From contig NZ_JVVM01000022.1 of assembly GCF_001054325.1 (NCBI RefSeq), forward strand, positions 124,001-188,000: a stretch of 64,000 bases of DNA. Direction: 5' to 3'. This stretch comes from Corynebacterium vitaeruminis. Lineage in GTDB: Bacteria > Actinomycetota > Actinomycetes > Mycobacteriales > Mycobacteriaceae. Positions within the stretch are counted from its first letter, which is position 1. Every line of letters begins with the position of its first letter. Below are positions 16,536 through 27,526 of this stretch, in pieces. The translations under genes and the position numbers were made by a program. A model generated the notes under the pieces. The model did not search any database. It had not been told where the DNA came from and worked only from the letters and a program-made list of their open reading frames with translations.

Positions 16536-19500
16536 TTACTTACGTCGCGCCGATCCTGGCAGCGGAACTCCGTGCTGGTTGCGCGGAAGGTTCTTTGCGC
16601 TTGTCGACGGTGCCTGCGTCTCCTCGGCAGGAGCATCAGCAGCCTGCTCGGTGGAGGTGGCTTCTTCCGTCGCTTGCTCTTCGGTAACCTCTGGCTGTTC
16701 CGGAGCCTGCTCCGCCTCTGGCTGGGCAGATGCTTCCTGAGCCTCGGTTTCCTCGGCTGCCGGGGCAGGGGCGCTAGCGGTCGGCTTTGCCTTGCGCGCG
16801 CCACCTGGAATCGGAGCACCCTTACGTGCGCCGCCCGGAACCGGAGCACCGGATGCGGTCTTCGGCTGCTCAGCTGCTGGCTGCTTGGACTCGGTGGCCG
16901 CTACCTCGGCAGCGGTGTCCTCGGCAGGAGCAGCTTCCTCGGCCTTCGGCTTGGCGGCTGGAGCTGCCTTCTTAGCGCCACCTGGGACAGGGGCGCCCTT
17001 GCGTGCGCCACCCGGAATCGGCGCGCCCTTGGTTGCCTTCGGAGCCTCAGCCGGAGCCTCGGTTTCCGCAGCAGCTGCTGGCTCTGCCTGCGCAGCCGGC
17101 TTAGCGGACTTGGCGCCACCCGGAACCGGAGCGCCCTTCTTCGCGCCACCTGGGGTCGGGGCGCCCTTCTTCGCGCCACCCGGAGTTGGAGCGCCGCCCT
17201 TGGCGCCACCTGGGGTCGGGGCACCCTTCTTCGCGCCACCCGGAGTTGGAGCGCCGCCCTTGGCGCCGCCCGGAGTTGGGGCACCGGACTTTGCGCCGCC
17301 CGGCTTTGGGGCGCCGCCCTTGGCGCCACCCGGCTTTGGGGCGCCGCCCTTGGCGCCACCCGGAGTCGGAGCGCCGCCCTTGGCGCCACCAGGCTTTGGA
17401 GCACCCGACTTAGCGGCAGCGCCTGCGGCTGTACCAGCAGCTGCGGCGCCAGCACCGGCGGCGGCAGCCTTCTCGGCCTTCTTCTTCTCGGCAGCCTCGG
17501 CCTTCTTGCGCTTGGCTTCTTCTGCCTCGAGGCGCTGACGCTCTTCCTCTTCAGCCTTCTTCGGATCGACCCAGCCACGCTCTGGCTGCTCAATCCACTC
17601 TGGCTCGCGTGCCTGCGGCAGCTCGCCGTCGACCTTCACGGAGTCGCGGAGCATCTGGGCGATGTCCAAAACCTCCGGCTTCTTCTCGTCGTCCTCGATG
17701 ACGTTGTTGACGCCGTCGTTCATCATCGTCTTACAGAACGGGCAGCCGATGGCAATTGCCTCAGCACCGGTTCCGACAGCCTCTTCGGTGCGGTTGACGT
17801 TGATGCGCTGACCGATGGTCTCTTCCATCCACATACGCGCGCCACCAGCACCACAGCAGAAGCCGGTGTTCTTGTTACGCGGCATCTCGACGAGGTTAGC
17901 GCCGGATGCACCAATCAGCTCACGTGGAGCCTCGAAGACCTTGTTGTGGCGGCCCAAGAAGCACGGGTCGTGGTAGGTGACTTGGCGGCCCTGACCGGAA
18001 GCAACCGGCTGGAGGCGGTTAGCGCGAACCAGCTTGTTCAGCAGCTGGGTGTGGTGGACGACCTCGTACTGCCCGCCCAGCTCCGGGTACTCGTTCTTGA
18101 AGGTGTTGAAGCAGTGTGCACAGGTAACGACAATCTTGCGCTGCTTCGGCGGCACACCATCGAAGACCTCGTCGAGCTGCTCGATGTTCTGCTCAGCCAG
18201 CATCTGGAAGAGGAACTCGTTACCAGCACGGCGAGCGGAGTCACCAGTACAACCCTCAGCTTGGGAGAGCACAGCGTACTTCACACCGGCGGTGTAAAGC
18301 ATCTCTGCAACAGCCTTGGTGGTCTTCTTCGCATTGTCGTCGTAAGCACCGGCACAACCGACCCAGAACAGGTACTCGGTGTCGTCGAAGCTCTCGACAT
18401 CCTCGCCCCAAATCGGGACGACGACGCCTTCCTTGCGGACCTCGTTGATCCAGTCGGCACGAGTGGAAGCGTTCTGGCCCCACGGGTTGCCCTTGGTCTC
18501 GAGGTTCTTGAACAGGCCAGCCAGCTCGGTCGGGAAGTCCGACTCAACCAGAACCTGGTAGCGGCGCATATCGACGATGTGGTCGATGTGCTCAATGTCA
18601 ACCGGGCACTGCTCGACACAGGCACCACAGTTGGTACAGGACCACAGGACATCCTGGTCGATGATGCCCTCGTCGCCGTCGCCAACCAGCGGCTTGGTCA
18701 GCAGTGCGGCGCCAGCGCCTTCGCCCTCGCGAGCGGTCTCGCTAGTCTCGCCAGCCAGTAGGTACGGGGCAGAGGCGTAAGCGTGGTCACGCAGCTGGTT
18801 AACCAGCAGCTTCGGCGACAGCGGCTTGGAAGTGTTCCATGCTGGGCACTGCTCCTGGCAGCGACCACACTCAGTACAAGAGGTGAAGTCCAGCAGAGCC
18901 TTCCAGGAGTGGTCGGTGACCACACCGGTACCCATGGAGTCAACTTCTGGGTCAGCCTCTTCCAGGTTCAGAATCTCGCCATTGGAGGTCATCGGCTTAG
19001 CGCCAGCGAGGGCGTTGTAGCCATCAGCGTTGCGCTTGAGCAGGATGTTGGCGAACGCCAAGAAGCGGTGCCATGCGACACCCCAAGTCAGGTTGCGACC
19101 AACAACGAAGAGCCAGACCATACCGGACAGCAGCTTAATCAGCGCGAAGATGGACACCATGACTTCGGAGGCCGGCAGGACCTGTGCGATACCACCGGTG
19201 ACGAAGTTCGCCCAGTTCCAGACCTCTGGCCCCGTCTGTCCGTGCTCGCCGTAAGTAGCCAGCTTGGCCGCCTTAACGAACATCATGCCCAGACCCTCGA
19301 TGAGGACGACAGCCTCAACGAAGTAGGCAGCGCCAGCGTTCGAGCCGTAGAAGCGGCTCAGGCGCTCCTTGCCCAGGTTGGTCTGACGGACGATAATCAG
19401 CGCCAGGATGCCCAGGGTGGTGCCCAGGCCGAGCAGTTCGTCGATGAAGTGCCAGGCAGTCAGGTTCCGAAGGATTGGCCAACCACCGGCTGGCCAGAAG

Positions 19501-19835
19501 GTCTGAATGTAGGCCTCGAACCAGACCAGCGATCCGAGGAGGAAGCCGACCATGACGAACCAGTGAGCTACTGCAACGCCTGGCTTCTTGGCCATCTTGG
19601 TGTGACCGATGATCTCGCGGATCATGGTCCAAATACGGGTTCCCCATTCACCGGTGTGACCGTACGTCTTTTGGCCCACCATGATGGTCTTCACCATGTG
19701 GGTGAATCCCTTGATAAAGATGAACCAGCAGGGCAGGGACAACAGGACGCCAATAACGCCGACGGCCACGGTGAATCCGGTAGATTCCGGGATTCCCGTG
19801 TCAGCCGTCGCCGCGGCGAGGTTGAGCACGCTCAT
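16536..19835 (-). CDS. Membrane-bound Fe-S oxidoreductase (heterodisulfide-reductase-like) with repeat tail
   Basis: 1099 residues. The N-terminal third has about six helices resembling the NarI/HdrE-type cytochrome b subunit. Two 4Fe-4S motifs follow, near residue 318 (CTECGRCQEQCP) and near 398 (CTNCGACVEQCP). Then come two CCG domains with VGCAGAY, TCAHCF, HDPCFLGRHN and CCGAGGARMW (near 657), which hold a second type of cluster. This layout matches the actinobacterial Rv0338c-type reductases, thought to pass electrons between a cytosolic donor and the quinone pool. From about residue 760 the chain becomes Glu/Lys/Ala-rich and then a Gly-Ala-Pro repeat tail. The physiological donor is unknown. 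Confidence 0.88.
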   Translation of the reverse strand: MSVLNLAAATADTGIPESTGFTVAVGVIGVLLSLPCWFIFIKGFTHMVKTIMVGQKTYGHTGEWGTRIWTMIREIIGHTKMAKKPGVAVAHWFVMVGFLLGSLVWFEAYIQTFWPAGGWPILRNLTAWHFIDELLGLGTTLGILALIIVRQTNLGKERLSRFYGSNAGAAYFVEAVVLIEGLGMMFVKAAKLATYGEHGQTGPEVWNWANFVTGGIAQVLPASEVMVSIFALIKLLSGMVWLFVVGRNLTWGVAWHRFLAFANILLKRNADGYNALAGAKPMTSNGEILNLEEADPEVDSMGTGVVTDHSWKALLDFTSCTECGRCQEQCPAWNTSKPLSPKLLVNQLRDHAYASAPYLLAGETSETAREGEGAGAALLTKPLVGDGDEGIIDQDVLWSCTNCGACVEQCPVDIEHIDHIVDMRRYQVLVESDFPTELAGLFKNLETKGNPWGQNASTRADWINEVRKEGVVVPIWGEDVESFDDTEYLFWVGCAGAYDDNAKKTTKAVAEMLYTAGVKYAVLSQAEGCTGDSARRAGNEFLFQMLAEQNIEQLDEVFDGVPPKQRKIVVTCAHCFNTFKNEYPELGGQYEVVHHTQLLNKLVRANRLQPVASGQGRQVTYHDPCFLGRHNKVFEAPRELIGASGANLVEMPRNKNTGFCCGAGGARMWMEETIGQRINVNRTEEAVGTGAEAIAIGCPFCKTMMNDGVNNVIEDDEKKPEVLDIAQMLRDSVKVDGELPQAREPEWIEQPERGWVDPKKAEEEERQRLEAEEAKRKKAEAAEKKKAEKAAAAGAGAAAAGTAAGAAAKSGAPKPGGAKGGAPTPGGAKGGAPKPGGAKGGAPKPGGAKSGAPTPGGAKGGAPTPGGAKKGAPTPGGAKGGAPTPGGAKKGAPTPGGAKKGAPVPGGAKSAKPAAQAEPAAAAETEAPAEAPKATKGAPIPGGARKGAPVPGGAKKAAPAAKPKAEEAAPAEDTAAEVAATESKQPAAEQPKTASGAPVPGGARKGAPIPGGARKAKPTASAPAPAAEETEAQEASAQPEAEQAPEQPEVTEEQATEEATSTEQAADAPAEETQAPSTSAKNLPRNQHGVPLPGSARRK
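16790..17412 (-). repeat. Tandem repeats encoding GAPxPGGAKx units
   Basis: A roughly 30-bp unit is repeated, coding for GAP-(K/T/V/I)-PGGA-(K/R)-(G/S/K). About ten units are contiguous in the 17112-17412 stretch, and two further pairs are separated by Ala/Glu-rich spacers. The protein ends in a degenerate copy (GVPLPGSARRK). Several copies are almost identical at DNA level, so length variation by slippage or recombination is likely. Confidence 0.9.
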
Positions 19836-20627
19836 AATGTTCCTTCTAGGCTGGCTCAGCCAGAGTGATGGCTGAGTGAAAATAGTTCTCTTGTGAGTTC
19901 TATCACGAGCCGCGGATGCTTACCTAACTAACGTGAAAAATAGTGCTGAATTCATGGATACATGGTGTAACCAGTGGTTATTTGGGGAATTACGCAAAAA
20001 AATCGTTGTTTTATTCGAGAGGGGTTTGTGAGGGGTAACGCCTACGCTTGACGACGGCGCGCGCGGCACTTTCGTCGTCAAGCATTTATAGGCGGAAGTG
20101 GTGACGGCGCTGCGGGTGGGGAACTACTGGGTGCCGCCGATTCGATGTTTTGCGGACGTATTGCGGGGGTAGTGCTGGAGTGCAGGGGCGGAGCTGTGTT
20201 GCGAGGCGGAGAGGGGTTTCGGTGGCGTGTTGGCCTTTGAAAATTGATTGAAGCAGACATGTATTCACATGCGTTACATTCTTAACAAAAATAACAATAG
20301 TTACTTCTGAACCTGTGTTTTGGTAGATAGTTCGCTATTGGGGCCCAGGATTTTCTGGCAGTTAACGAAAAAGTCATTAAATGTAACTGACTTTTATGAA
20401 TCCCAAGTGGATTTAAAAGCCTCTATGTCCGCAATTTACCTGGTAATCGGCGTGTCAATTCGGTGGTGAGGAGAGTGTCTAGTCACCCCCGGAACAATTC
20501 TTATGTAGGCGCTATTTTGTGTAACACCTAGTATTAGCAGCGTGATACTGCGGATTTATCCGCCTGATTCTAAATGGCATGTGGGTTATGGATTTCTCAG
20601 TGCCACTTTTTCTTGAAAGGGGCTTTA
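19836..20627. other. Long intergenic region without a supported gene
   Basis: 792 bases that hold the divergent promoters of the Fe-S oxidoreductase and YdcF-like genes. A perfect palindrome TAACCAGTGGTTA lies at 19968-19980, a candidate operator upstream of the oxidoreductase. A perfect 10-bp inverted repeat (CTTGACGACG / CGTCGTCAAG, 20047-20082) has no T run. Two 60-codon minus-strand frames there are not convincing. A small RNA is possible but not shown. Confidence 0.5.
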
Positions 20628-21236
20628 ATGGCGCGATCTTTCCGTGCAATCGCTATGGCTGGGGTCGGCCTTATTCTTACTGCGAGTGCGGTCTTTAGCT
20701 CGGGTGCAGTGGCAAACGCCAATCCGGTCAGTGCGGTCGCAGTCAAGGCGTTCAATAGCTCGCTTATGACTCCAGTGGTGGTTTCCCCGGTCGGACGTGC
20801 AGCTGCGGAGACTGCGCTACTTGATCCTCAGGTGCCGATTATTGTGCTCGGAGCCCGTCTCAATCCCGACTGCAGTGCTCCTGCTGTCTTGACGTCCCGA
20901 TTGGAAACTGCACGTTCGCTGGCGCTGCGTCATCCACTTAACCGGGTCATCGTCACAGGTGGTCGTACTCAGCCGGATTGCCAGACTGAGGCTGAGTACA
21001 TGCGTGATGCGCTTGCATCTATGGGGGTATGGAAGCGACGTATCACGATGGAAACAAACTCAGATTCCACTGTTGAAAATGCGGCTGGCACTGCACACCT
21101 TGTGGAATCGGGAACACGTGGCGTTCGTGCTGCTGTCATTGTGACTTCTCCAACGCACACACCGCGCGCACGAGACACCTATTCTGCCGCCGACAACTCA
21201 GCTCTGTGGCTGGCCGTCCCGTCGACTGTGAACTAA
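20628..21236 (+). CDS. Secreted YdcF/ElyC-like (DUF218) protein
   Basis: 202 residues from the ATG at 20628, which has AAAGGGG eight bases upstream; the open frame extends to 20574 without a ribosome site. A Sec signal peptide ends near VANA (about residue 31). The DUF218 domain is visible as PIIVLGARLNPDCSAPAVLTSR, LNRVIVTGGRTQPDCQTEAEYM, and ENAAGTAHLVESGTRGVRAA. E. coli relatives SanA and ElyC act on the envelope. The domain is short, and the usual C-terminal HxxR region reads TPRARDTYSA. Two Cys may form a disulfide outside the cell. Confidence 0.8.
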   Translation: MARSFRAIAMAGVGLILTASAVFSSGAVANANPVSAVAVKAFNSSLMTPVVVSPVGRAAAETALLDPQVPIIVLGARLNPDCSAPAVLTSRLETARSLALRHPLNRVIVTGGRTQPDCQTEAEYMRDALASMGVWKRRITMETNSDSTVENAAGTAHLVESGTRGVRAAVIVTSPTHTPRARDTYSAADNSALWLAVPSTVN

Positions 21237-21313
21237 CCACTAGTCGCATACGGCCAGCGGTTTACGCGGCCAGCGGCTGGCGGGAAGGTCAGTCGGCTGG
21301 TCTATTGAATCAG

Positions 21314-21358
21314 AAAATGCGAAAGGCACCCTCGCAGGGAGGGCGCCTTTCGCGTTTT
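21314..21358. terminator. Bidirectional terminator between convergent genes
   Basis: Hairpin with arms AAAATGCGAAAGGC and GCCTTTCGCGTTTT and an inner CCCT/AGGG stem, flanked by A and T runs. It can stop both the YdcF-like gene (plus) and the enoyl-CoA hydratase gene (minus). Confidence 0.85.
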
Positions 21359-21385
21359 CTGGAGGCGGGTGATCTCCGGAAAAGC

Positions 21386-22162
21386 CTAGGAATTAGTGAA
21401 GTTTGCCTCGCGCTTTTCGGTGAAAGCGGCCATGCCTTCCTTCTGGTCATTAGAGGAGAACAGGGAGTGGAAGGTGCGACGCTCAAAGAGCAGTCCCTGC
21501 GAGAGTGTCATTTCGTAGGCCTGGTTGATCTGTTCCTTAATTTGGGTGGTAGCAACCAGAGACTTCGACGCAATGGTGCCTGCGACCTTGAGGGCCTCGT
21601 CGAGAAGCGCTTCCGGTTCGACCACGCGGGCGACCAGGCCTGCGCACTCGGCTTCTTCGGCGCCCATCATGCGGCCGGTGAGACACATCTCCATTGCCTT
21701 AGCCTTGCCGATTGCGCGGGTGAGGCGCTGCGAGCCGCCCATACCCGGAGAGATGCCGAGGTTCACCTCAGGCTGGCCGAACTTGGCCTTGGTGCCGGCG
21801 ATGATGAAGTCCGCCATCATGGCGACCTCGCAGCCACCGCCCAGTGCGTAGCCGTTGACGGCGGCGATAACTGGGGTGCGGACGGAGGTCAGAACATCCC
21901 AACGTGCGAACCAGTCGGAGACGTACATCTCGGTTCCGGACTTGTCCGCCATCTCCTTAATGTCCGCACCCGCGGCAAACGCCTTTTCGGAGCCAGTGAT
22001 GATAATTGCGCCAATGCCTGCATCGTTGTCGAAGTCGGTGGCTGCTGCGCCGATCTCTTCCATGGTCTTGTGATTGAGGGCGTTCAGCGCCTTCGGGCGG
22101 TTCAGGGTAATAATGCCGACGCGACCGCGGATTTCGGTGAGGATGTTTTCGTAGGTGGTCAT
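21386..22162 (-). CDS. Enoyl-CoA hydratase
   Basis: 258 residues from the ATG at 22162, with AAGGAG seven bases upstream. It hydrates 2-trans-enoyl-CoA in beta-oxidation or amino-acid catabolism. The crotonase fold shows the oxyanion-hole segment [16 protein letters not shown], the active-site [17 protein letters not shown] and the second glutamate region [20 protein letters not shown] (both catalytic Glu residues are at the expected places). Length is normal. No other beta-oxidation gene is adjacent, so the chain-length preference is open. Confidence 0.92.
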   Translation of the reverse strand: MTTYENILTEIRGRVGIITLNRPKALNALNHKTMEEIGAAATDFDNDAGIGAIIITGSEKAFAAGADIKEMADKSGTEMYVSDWFARWDVLTSVRTPVIAAVNGYALGGGCEVAMMADFIIAGTKAKFGQPEVNLGISPGMGGSQRLTRAIGKAKAMEMCLTGRMMGAEEAECAGLVARVVEPEALLDEALKVAGTIASKSLVATTQIKEQINQAYEMTLSQGLLFERRTFHSLFSSNDQKEGMAAFTEKREANFTNS

Positions 22163-22530
22163 CAAATGCTCCTTCGTGATGGCTTAATTTTTGGTGAAAG
22201 CCGGATGCGTAGCCAGCACTTCATAATCTGAAGAATTTGGCTGCGGATTGAAAAGTCTTTCCTGTGTGTGAGGGTACCTGGGGCGGCGGGTGTCGTCAGC
22301 CTGTTTGAGCTTCTGGCAGGACTCGACCAGGTGCCAGAAACAGGGGGCTCTCGTCGTTGCATTCTGGCCGAAGCCAAAGGATAGAACAGGCTTTCCGACG
22401 CGAGTTTTTGCGGTTTTACCGGCTTAACCCCGCTGTCTTTAGATTCTCCGATAAAACAGCCCTGTATGTGGTGAAATACAAGGAGTGCTAGCTCGGTAAG
22501 CGGGTGGGCCGATAGGAAAGGAAATACCTG
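22163..22530. other. Divergent intergenic region
   Basis: 368 bases between the enoyl-CoA hydratase gene and the DUF4282 gene, expected to hold both promoters. I see no coding sequence or structured RNA that can be supported. An AGGAAAGG ribosome site for the DUF4282 gene lies at its right end. Confidence 0.5.
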
Positions 22531-23142
22531 ATGACCGATCAGAACTCGTCTGATTACAATAACGACAGCTACAAGGCTGGAAACCACAGCAACGGCGGTG
22601 GCGGTCAGAACAACCCGTACAGTGGATCGGCGAATGGTGCCGGAGCTGGGGGACGGTCGTACGACGCATGGTCGCAGCCGGGCAACTACAACTACGGGAC
22701 TGGTAATAATGCGGGTGCCCCAGGCGTAGCAGGTGCCGGAGCCGGTGCTAGCAGCGGATATCAAACTGGGGCTAACGGCCAGTATGGGCAGGCAACGGGA
22801 TTTCAAGCGTCAACTGTAAAAGCTGAGTCGCGTGGATTTTTCCAAGCGCTTTTTGACTTCAGCTTTTCCAGCTTTATCACCATCCAGTTTGCCAAGTTTA
22901 TCTACATCATCAATATCGCAATCGCTGCGTTGATCTATTTTGTCTTCGTCATCGCAGGTTTTTCCGGGATGGGTGAAGATGTTGGAGCCGGTATCCTGTT
23001 TGGATTTGGAATCCTGTTGTTTGGCTGGATTCCTGCGCTACTTCAAATCGTCTCAGTTCGGTTGGCGCTTGAAGGTATGATTGCAGTGATTCGAATCGCA
23101 CAGAATACCGCAGCTATTCGTGAGGCTACTGCAGGAAAGTAA
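22531..23142 (+). CDS. DUF4282 domain membrane protein
   Basis: 203 residues. The first 95 are disordered and rich in Gly, Asn, Ser and Tyr (GNHSNGGGGQNN, GAGAGASSGYQ). The DUF4282 domain follows: RGFFQALFDFSFSSFITIQF, then two membrane helices around residues 118-142 and 150-172, then the conserved VRLALEGMIAVIRIAQNT. Both ends should lie in the cytosol. The family has no known function and is common in Corynebacterium. It stands alone with its own terminator. Confidence 0.88.
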   Translation: MTDQNSSDYNNDSYKAGNHSNGGGGQNNPYSGSANGAGAGGRSYDAWSQPGNYNYGTGNNAGAPGVAGAGAGASSGYQTGANGQYGQATGFQASTVKAESRGFFQALFDFSFSSFITIQFAKFIYIINIAIAALIYFVFVIAGFSGMGEDVGAGILFGFGILLFGWIPALLQIVSVRLALEGMIAVIRIAQNTAAIREATAGK

Positions 23143-23159
23143 CCTCTCGGCCTGCTGAT

Positions 23160-23219
23160 AAAAGCCGAACTAGTGCATCTACTTGGAAGAGTTAGGTAGG
23201 AGTTCTAGCTCGGCTTTTT
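23160..23219 (+). terminator. Terminator of the DUF4282 gene
   Basis: AAAAGCCGA and TCGGCTTTTT pair across a long loop that also contains CTAG complementary segments. The T run at the right end fits termination of plus-strand transcription. Confidence 0.75.
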
Positions 23220-23268
23220 ATTTGCGGCGGGATATTATTTAGTAACTCGCGTTAAAGAACGGTGTGAA

Positions 23269-24300
23269 ATGGGCGTTGAGCGAATGAAATGTCAGACTGG
23301 CCAGGATACTGGTATAAAGCCGAAGAAAACTTTCAAGACCGGGCTATTAGTTTCTTCCACGACGTTGTTACTTGCAATGGGCCTTGCTGGCTGTGGGTTG
23401 GATGGCGTCAAGTCCGCGATGGGCGGTGTGCAGGATGCGGTGGGGCTAAGTACTGACCGCGAAGCCGGCTCGGAGGCGTCCAGTAGCGAAACTACGACCA
23501 GTATTGCCAGCACTCGTATGCCGAATCCGACCATCGAATCCGATGTCCCTGAGACAAATGTGGCAGATTCTGACAGCGATGTTAAAGGTCCAGGTCACGA
23601 GTCAAGCACTCTAATGGGGAAAAAGAGCACTAACGAGCGAATTTACCGCAAGAGCGAGGGGTGGGAGTTTCTGGAGTATCCGCCATACGTTATGCCGGGT
23701 GGGCGTTTCGTGGTCGAGTCGGCTGATGGATCGCGTAGCCAATGCTCATTTGGGTGGTGGGTTTACAACCAAGATGAGCCAAGCCGGCACTATGTGACCA
23801 GCGCTGGGCACTGTGGGGAAAAGGGTGACCAAGTTTATATCCAGGACAACAGTGGTCGGTATCAAAAGGTCGGTGAGTTTGTGTGGAGCGCTTTCGACAC
23901 CGAAAATCGCAGTAGCCCTATAGATCATGCCCTAATTGAGCTAACCGTTAGTCCTCAGAGTGTGGAAGGGACCCCAGCAGTTCAAAATCTGAAATTGGTG
24001 GGTTGGGCGAGTGCCTCATGGTTGGAGGAGGCACAACCGCGAATCTGTCGGCTTGGATATCGAAGCGGACTTTCCTGCGGTTCATACCGCGGCATGGTTG
24101 AGAACTATATGTTCAGCTATGACAATATTTCAGACCACGGTGATTCGGGCGGTGCTATTTGGGCGGTATCGCCAGATAATCCAAGGGAAGTTTATGCAGT
24201 AGGCATGGCATCTTATGGGTTCGAGGAAGATGCGACTAGTGCCGGGGCATCGTTGCTGGCACCGATAATGGGTGAATTCGACATGACGATTGTTGAGTAG
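23269..24300 (+). CDS. Trypsin-like serine protease lipoprotein (S1 family)
   Basis: 343 residues. A lipoprotein signal with Cys42 in the lipobox LAGC anchors it outside the membrane. A disordered Ser/Glu/Asp-rich linker (about residues 65-125) is followed by a chymotrypsin-like domain. The triad is visible: His181 in VTSAGHCG, Asp219 in SPIDHALIEL and Ser293 in DHGDSGGAIW. A Cys pair is expected around the catalytic His (CSFGWW and HCG), as in trypsins. The start could be the ATG at 23284, which would give a shorter N-terminus. No natural substrate can be inferred. Confidence 0.88.
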   Translation: MGVERMKCQTGQDTGIKPKKTFKTGLLVSSTTLLLAMGLAGCGLDGVKSAMGGVQDAVGLSTDREAGSEASSSETTTSIASTRMPNPTIESDVPETNVADSDSDVKGPGHESSTLMGKKSTNERIYRKSEGWEFLEYPPYVMPGGRFVVESADGSRSQCSFGWWVYNQDEPSRHYVTSAGHCGEKGDQVYIQDNSGRYQKVGEFVWSAFDTENRSSPIDHALIELTVSPQSVEGTPAVQNLKLVGWASASWLEEAQPRICRLGYRSGLSCGSYRGMVENYMFSYDNISDHGDSGGAIWAVSPDNPREVYAVGMASYGFEEDATSAGASLLAPIMGEFDMTIVE

Positions 24301-24350
24301 CGGGTTCCTAGGCAAGTAAAGCTAGCTCTCAGCGGTGACCTAAATAGTTT

Positions 24351-24382
24351 GACCGCCCCGCATTGCTGTATACGGGGCGGTC
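24351..24382. terminator. Terminator between protease and YcnI genes
   Basis: Perfect 10-bp arms GACCGCCCCG / CGGGGCGGTC with a 12-base loop, followed by ATTGCTTTT on the plus strand. It can separate the two convergent genes. Confidence 0.8.
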
Positions 24383-24408
24383 ATTGCTTTTAAAGGTGTT
24401 ATAGGGTG

Positions 24409-25140
24409 CTAGCCCCGCTTGCGCAGTGAAATCACCAATGCGGCACTGCCGGTGAGCGCGCCCACAAGGCCGAGTCCCAGGCCCCAGCCGCCAAGCGCGT
24501 TGCTCGAATCCTCGCTGGTAGTAGCTGCGGAATGCTCTACGTCGTCCGAGTGGTTATCGCCGTGGTCTGTCTCGCTGGTGCCATGGTTGTGGCTGTGGTC
24601 GTGACCGTGGCTATGTTCATCGTCTGCAGACTTCTCAATCAGCTCCACGGTTGGAACCGGGTAGTCACTATCGTGGTCCTTTTCAGCCCAGTTCATAGAT
24701 CCCTTTTCGCAGGTCTGCAAAGTTGGCACCTCAACCGTCGACGGTTTTGCGTCATCAGCCACCTTCACGCTGAGCGTCAGAGAATCCTTCAGGTCCGATG
24801 GCAGTGGGGTCTTCGCAGTGTAGATGACCTTCTGCACCTTTTCATTCTTGCCGGAGCCGGTCGACTCCTTCGTGACATCCCAGTTCGCGTTTACGTTCGG
24901 CGTGACCTTTTCGAACTCCTCCGGGATGGTGAACTCGACCTTCGTTGTCGGTGAGCCGTCGCAGCCATGACCGACGCCGAACGCCAGATCCGCGTAACCG
25001 CCAATCGGGGCAGACGACGGGGTTGCATGCACATGTGCGGATGCAACGGCGGGGAAGGCGAGGGTCAGCGCGGCGCTTGCCGACGCTACTGCGAGCCCAC
25101 GGAAAAAGGGGAAATGGTGTCGCTGTGCATTCTGAGGCAC
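24409..25140 (-). CDS. YcnI family protein (DUF1775) with His-rich linker
   Basis: 243 residues from a GTG with AGGAG six bases upstream. A signal peptide ends at ASA before HVHATPSSAPIGG; in this family the new N-terminal His helps bind copper. The DUF1775 domain continues with TTKVEFTIPEEFEKVTPNVN. Then come a His/Asp-rich linker (about residues 173-205, HSHGHDHSHNHG and similar) and a single C-terminal membrane helix ending in RKRG, which anchors it. A copper-handling role is likely; no PCu(A)C or CopD gene is nearby, so it stands apart from its usual partners. Confidence 0.88.
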   Translation of the reverse strand: MPQNAQRHHFPFFRGLAVASASAALTLAFPAVASAHVHATPSSAPIGGYADLAFGVGHGCDGSPTTKVEFTIPEEFEKVTPNVNANWDVTKESTGSGKNEKVQKVIYTAKTPLPSDLKDSLTLSVKVADDAKPSTVEVPTLQTCEKGSMNWAEKDHDSDYPVPTVELIEKSADDEHSHGHDHSHNHGTSETDHGDNHSDDVEHSAATTSEDSSNALGGWGLGLGLVGALTGSAALVISLRKRG

Positions 25141-25573
25141 GAAAAACTCCTAAATAAGTGGGATGAATTCTTGGCTCAATCGCCCCGTAAGTGGGGATGA
25201 GTTAGACATGTATTAGTGGAGCCGCCAGAGCTGATTCGGTGTCAGGCCATGGGGTTAACAAGGGCATGGCCTGTTGATGAGCCGGTGGCTGCAAAACACG
25301 TCAGGGGATTAGTCGGTTCGCTTTGCAGGAAAGTTCCCAGGGCTAGTGCTAAGAAATTTCCCCCTGGAGGCTAGGGCCCCGAAGGCGGGGGCCGGAGGCT
25401 AGGGGCAGGATTTTGTATGGAAAATTTTTGCTGTCAGACACCGTGGATGATATTCGGACATAGTTTGAAAAAATCTTTTATCGCTCTGACCTGCATTAAT
25501 GTGAATTATTCTAGAAAAGTTGAGTCGGGTGGGAATAACTTTGCTGTACAGTCCGTTGCACAGCATGACAAAC

Positions 25574-25594
25574 ATTGAGTCGGACACGCTCAAG
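25574..25594. promoter_or_regulatory. HAIR operator 1 for HspR (dnaK)
   Basis: ATTGAGT-N7-GCTCAAG matches the HspR consensus CTTGAGT-N7-ACTCAAG at 12 of 14 positions. It lies just upstream of a TTGACA -35 element (25600-25605), so bound HspR would block the dnaK promoter. Confidence 0.85.
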
Positions 25595-25626
25595 TTTGCT
25601 TGACAGATTTTCTACGGCAATGCAGA

Positions 25627-25647
25627 CTTGAGCGCGTAGGACTTAAG
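25627..25647. promoter_or_regulatory. HAIR operator 2 for HspR (dnaK)
   Basis: CTTGAGC-N7-ACTTAAG matches the HspR consensus at 12 of 14 positions. It is placed 53 bp after the first site, near the expected transcription start. Confidence 0.8.
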
Positions 25648-25682
25648 GGTAATTCTTTTACTTCTCTAGAAAGGTGTTCATC

Positions 25683-27524
<1,842 letters not shown>

Positions 27525-27526
27525 AA

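Larger units (their letters stand above)
25141..25682. other. Intergenic region upstream of dnaK
   Basis: 542 bases divergent between the ycnI gene and dnaK. The right third holds two HAIR operators and the dnaK promoter. A direct repeat GGAGGCTAGGG at 25366-25376 and 25394-25404 flanks a CCCCG/CGGGG hairpin. The rest shows nothing that can be supported. Confidence 0.6.

Noticed and set aside
16533..18761. A 742-codon open frame on the plus strand opposite the Fe-S oxidoreductase gene
   Set aside because: It is the mirror of a high-G+C gene with strong codon bias and repeats; its product is low-complexity, has no ribosome site and matches no family.
20078..20268. Two overlapping 60-codon minus-strand frames before the YdcF-like gene
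   Set aside because: They overlap a palindrome, have no ribosome site and give Pro/Ser/Arg-rich products.
25363..25404. GGAGGCTAGGG direct repeat with a CCCCG hairpin upstream of dnaK
   Set aside because: Short and GC-rich; could be chance, with no T run or known motif.
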